Shown: positions 62,570-64,000 of the stretch, piece after piece | How positions within the stretch are numbered: the first letter of the stretch is position 1 | Layout of the letters: each line of letters begins with the position of its first letter | Origin: Phycisphaerales bacterium | GTDB taxonomy: Bacteria > Planctomycetota > Phycisphaerae > UBA1845 | DNA length: 64,000 nt | Assembly (NCBI GenBank): GCA_020852275.1 | Contig: JADZBE010000033.1 | Coordinates: 124,001 to 188,000, forward strand | Direction: 5' to 3' | Translations under genes and position numbers: made by a program | Notes under the pieces: model-generated | Told to the model about the DNA's origin: nothing | The model's database searches: none | What the model saw: the letters and a program-made list of their open reading frames with translations, nothing else

Positions 62570-64000
62570 ATGATCCGTCGCACTCACGCCGTATTCATCT
62601 CGCTCGTCGCCGCCGCGTTTCTCGGCGCGTTTCTCCTCTGGCCCGTCGTCACCACGGTCAAGGGCGGGCTGTTCATGCAGGGCCGCTTCAGCCTGGCGTA
62701 CATCGCGGCCGTGTTTCGCAACCCCGTGTACGTTGAAGGCCTGCGCAACGCTTTCCTCATCGCCGCCGCCACCACGCTGCTGACGACGCTCATTTCCCTG
62801 CCACTTTCCCTCATCGCCAACCGGTTCGATTTTCCACTCAAGGGGCTGATGTCGGGTCTCGTGCTGGTCCCGCTGATTCTGCCGCCGTTTGTCGGCGCGA
62901 TCGGCATGAAGCAGATGCTCGGGCAGTACGGCGCGCTCAACGCGCTCCTCATCAAGCTCGGCGCGCTGCCCGCCGACGGCTGGGTGGACTGGCTGGGACG
63001 CAGTCGAATGCTCGGAGTCATCGCCCTCGAAGCTCTCTACCTTTATCCCATTCTTTATCTCAACGCCGCGGCCGCGCTCGCCAACATCGACCCGGCGATG
63101 GAGGAAGCCGCGGAGAATCTCGGTTGCACGGGCCTGCGCAAGTTCCTCAAGGTAACGCTGCCGCTGATGATGCCGGGGCTGTTCGCCGGCGGGACGATCG
63201 TGTTCATCTGGAGCTTCACCGAGTTGGGCACGCCGCTCATGTTCGACTTCACCCGCGTCACCAGCGTGCAGATCTTCGACGGCATCAAGGAGATCGGCTC
63301 GGACAACCCGTTCCCCTACGCCCTCGTCATCGTGCTGCTGACCACCTCGCTCCTCGCATATGCGCTGAGCAAGCTCGCCTTCGGGCGCAAGGCTCACGCC
63401 ATGCTGGCGAAGGCGGGAGTGGGCGCGACGACGCGGCGGCTTGCGGGCGGGCGCGGGGTGGCCGCCATGCTGCCCTTTCTTGTCGTCATCGGGCTGGCCG
63501 TGCTGCCGCATGTCGGCGTCCTGCTGACCAGCGCGAGCACCGACTGGTATCGCACCGTGCTGCCGCGCGGCGCGACGCTTGACCATTTCCGCGACGCGCT
63601 GGGTCACTCGATGACCCTCCCCAGCATCGCCAACAGCGTGCGCTACGCGGGCATTGCCATGCTCGTGGACGTTGTCGTCGGCGTGGCGATCGCGTGGGTC
63701 GTGGTGCGATCCGACCTGCCGTGGCGCGGCTGGCTCGACGCGCTCGCCATGCTGCCGCTCGCGGTGCCGGGCATGGTCGTGGCCTTCGGCTATCTGACGT
63801 TGACGCAGACCGGCGCGCCGCTGGCGTTTCTCGTGCGCGATCCGAAGAACCCCGATCCATTTCTGATCCTGGTCATCGCCTACGCCGTGCGCCGCCTGCC
63901 CTACGTTGTCCGCTCCGCCGCCGCGGGCTTGCAGCAGACGTCCGTCACGCTGGAGGAAGCCGCGGCCAACCTTGGCTGCCCGCCGCTGCGCACCGTGCGG
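62570..64000 (+). CDS. Fe(III)-type ABC transporter permease (3' end outside window)
   Basis: The frame is open from the ATG at 62570 to the window edge, 477 codons with no stop, so it is partial. Two permease halves are visible: the first has EEAAENLGCTGLRKFLKVTL followed by PLMMPG, the EAA loop that touches the ATPase. The second begins a matching EEAAANLGCPPLRTVR at the edge. About ten membrane helices precede the second EAA motif. The FbpB/AfuB-like family takes up ferric iron, or sometimes thiamine or putrescine, with a periplasmic binding protein and ATPase; those partners must lie outside the window. Confidence 0.93.
   Translation, partial: MIRRTHAVFISLVAAAFLGAFLLWPVVTTVKGGLFMQGRFSLAYIAAVFRNPVYVEGLRNAFLIAAATTLLTTLISLPLSLIANRFDFPLKGLMSGLVLVPLILPPFVGAIGMKQMLGQYGALNALLIKLGALPADGWVDWLGRSRMLGVIALEALYLYPILYLNAAAALANIDPAMEEAAENLGCTGLRKFLKVTLPLMMPGLFAGGTIVFIWSFTELGTPLMFDFTRVTSVQIFDGIKEIGSDNPFPYALVIVLLTTSLLAYALSKLAFGRKAHAMLAKAGVGATTRRLAGGRGVAAMLPFLVVIGLAVLPHVGVLLTSASTDWYRTVLPRGATLDHFRDALGHSMTLPSIANSVRYAGIAMLVDVVVGVAIAWVVVRSDLPWRGWLDALAMLPLAVPGMVVAFGYLTLTQTGAPLAFLVRDPKNPDPFLILVIAYAVRRLPYVVRSAAAGLQQTSVTLEEAAANLGCPPLRTVR

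Overview
The window looks like a chromosomal segment of a high-GC member of the Planctomycetota. The class is uncertain; a Phycisphaerae-like or uncultivated lineage is my guess. The evidence is two short type IV prepilin-like proteins starting with FTLIELLVV, a Cys-rich 'ACC' repeat protein, an FG-GAP lipoprotein, DUF362 proteins with Tat signals, an SxtJ/carbamoyltransferase/DUF5989 cassette and dense families of short palindromic intergenic repeats. About 45 protein genes are supported. I saw no rRNA, tRNA, CRISPR array, transposase or phage gene.

Layout. 1-8.9 kb (minus strand) is a polysaccharide or cell-surface operon: polysaccharide-deacetylase-like protein, GT4 glycosyltransferase, methyltransferase, DUF362 protein, CapK/PaaK-like ligase, O-antigen-ligase-like membrane protein, and a second methyltransferase that runs off the left edge. 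Several of these genes overlap. 9.3-12.2 kb (minus) holds a secreted TIM-barrel isomerase/epimerase and a Cys-rich repeat protein broken by one missing base. 12.4-15.8 kb (plus) is an ECF sigma / anti-sigma / Spy-like sensor / prepilin / Gly-Pro-rich membrane protein operon. 16.5-24.3 kb has a small lipoprotein, an aldo/keto reductase, a Lon-family protease, a Tat-exported DUF362 protein and a secreted protein ending in an Ada-like Cys domain.

24.3-40.7 kb is mostly housekeeping: etfBA, pheS, tyrS, a YggS-type PLP protein with a phosphodiesterase, an OmpR-type regulator, tatC, pyrB, a second prepilin, a GT2 glycosyltransferase and mutS. 40.7-46.5 kb has a GT39-like transferase, a type I phosphodiesterase and an FG-GAP lipoprotein. 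46.6-53.4 kb (minus) has pyrK, an OFA-type MFS carrier and pyruvate:ferredoxin oxidoreductase, which suggests pyruvate-centred fermentative or anaerobic metabolism. 54-59.3 kb has small proteins and the SxtJ/carbamoyltransferase/DUF5989 cassette. 59.5-64 kb has RarD, another GT39/TPR protein and an Fe(III)-type ABC permease that runs off the right edge.

The most unusual signals are repeats inside genes and between genes. A methyltransferase carries seven perfect-register 15-bp repeats. Aspartate carbamoyltransferase carries three 27-bp repeats in a loop. The carbamoyltransferase carries palindromes in frame. A palindromic repeat family with core ATTCCC-N8-GGGAAT (the pattern of the neisserial dRS3 repeat) occurs in at least eight places, and a branched palindrome of about 130 bp sits at 16.2 kb. 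No wholly new defence or mobile system is evident. The best candidates for under-described biology are the sigma/prepilin operon, the zinc-ribbon-fused DUF5989 cassette and the in-frame repeats.
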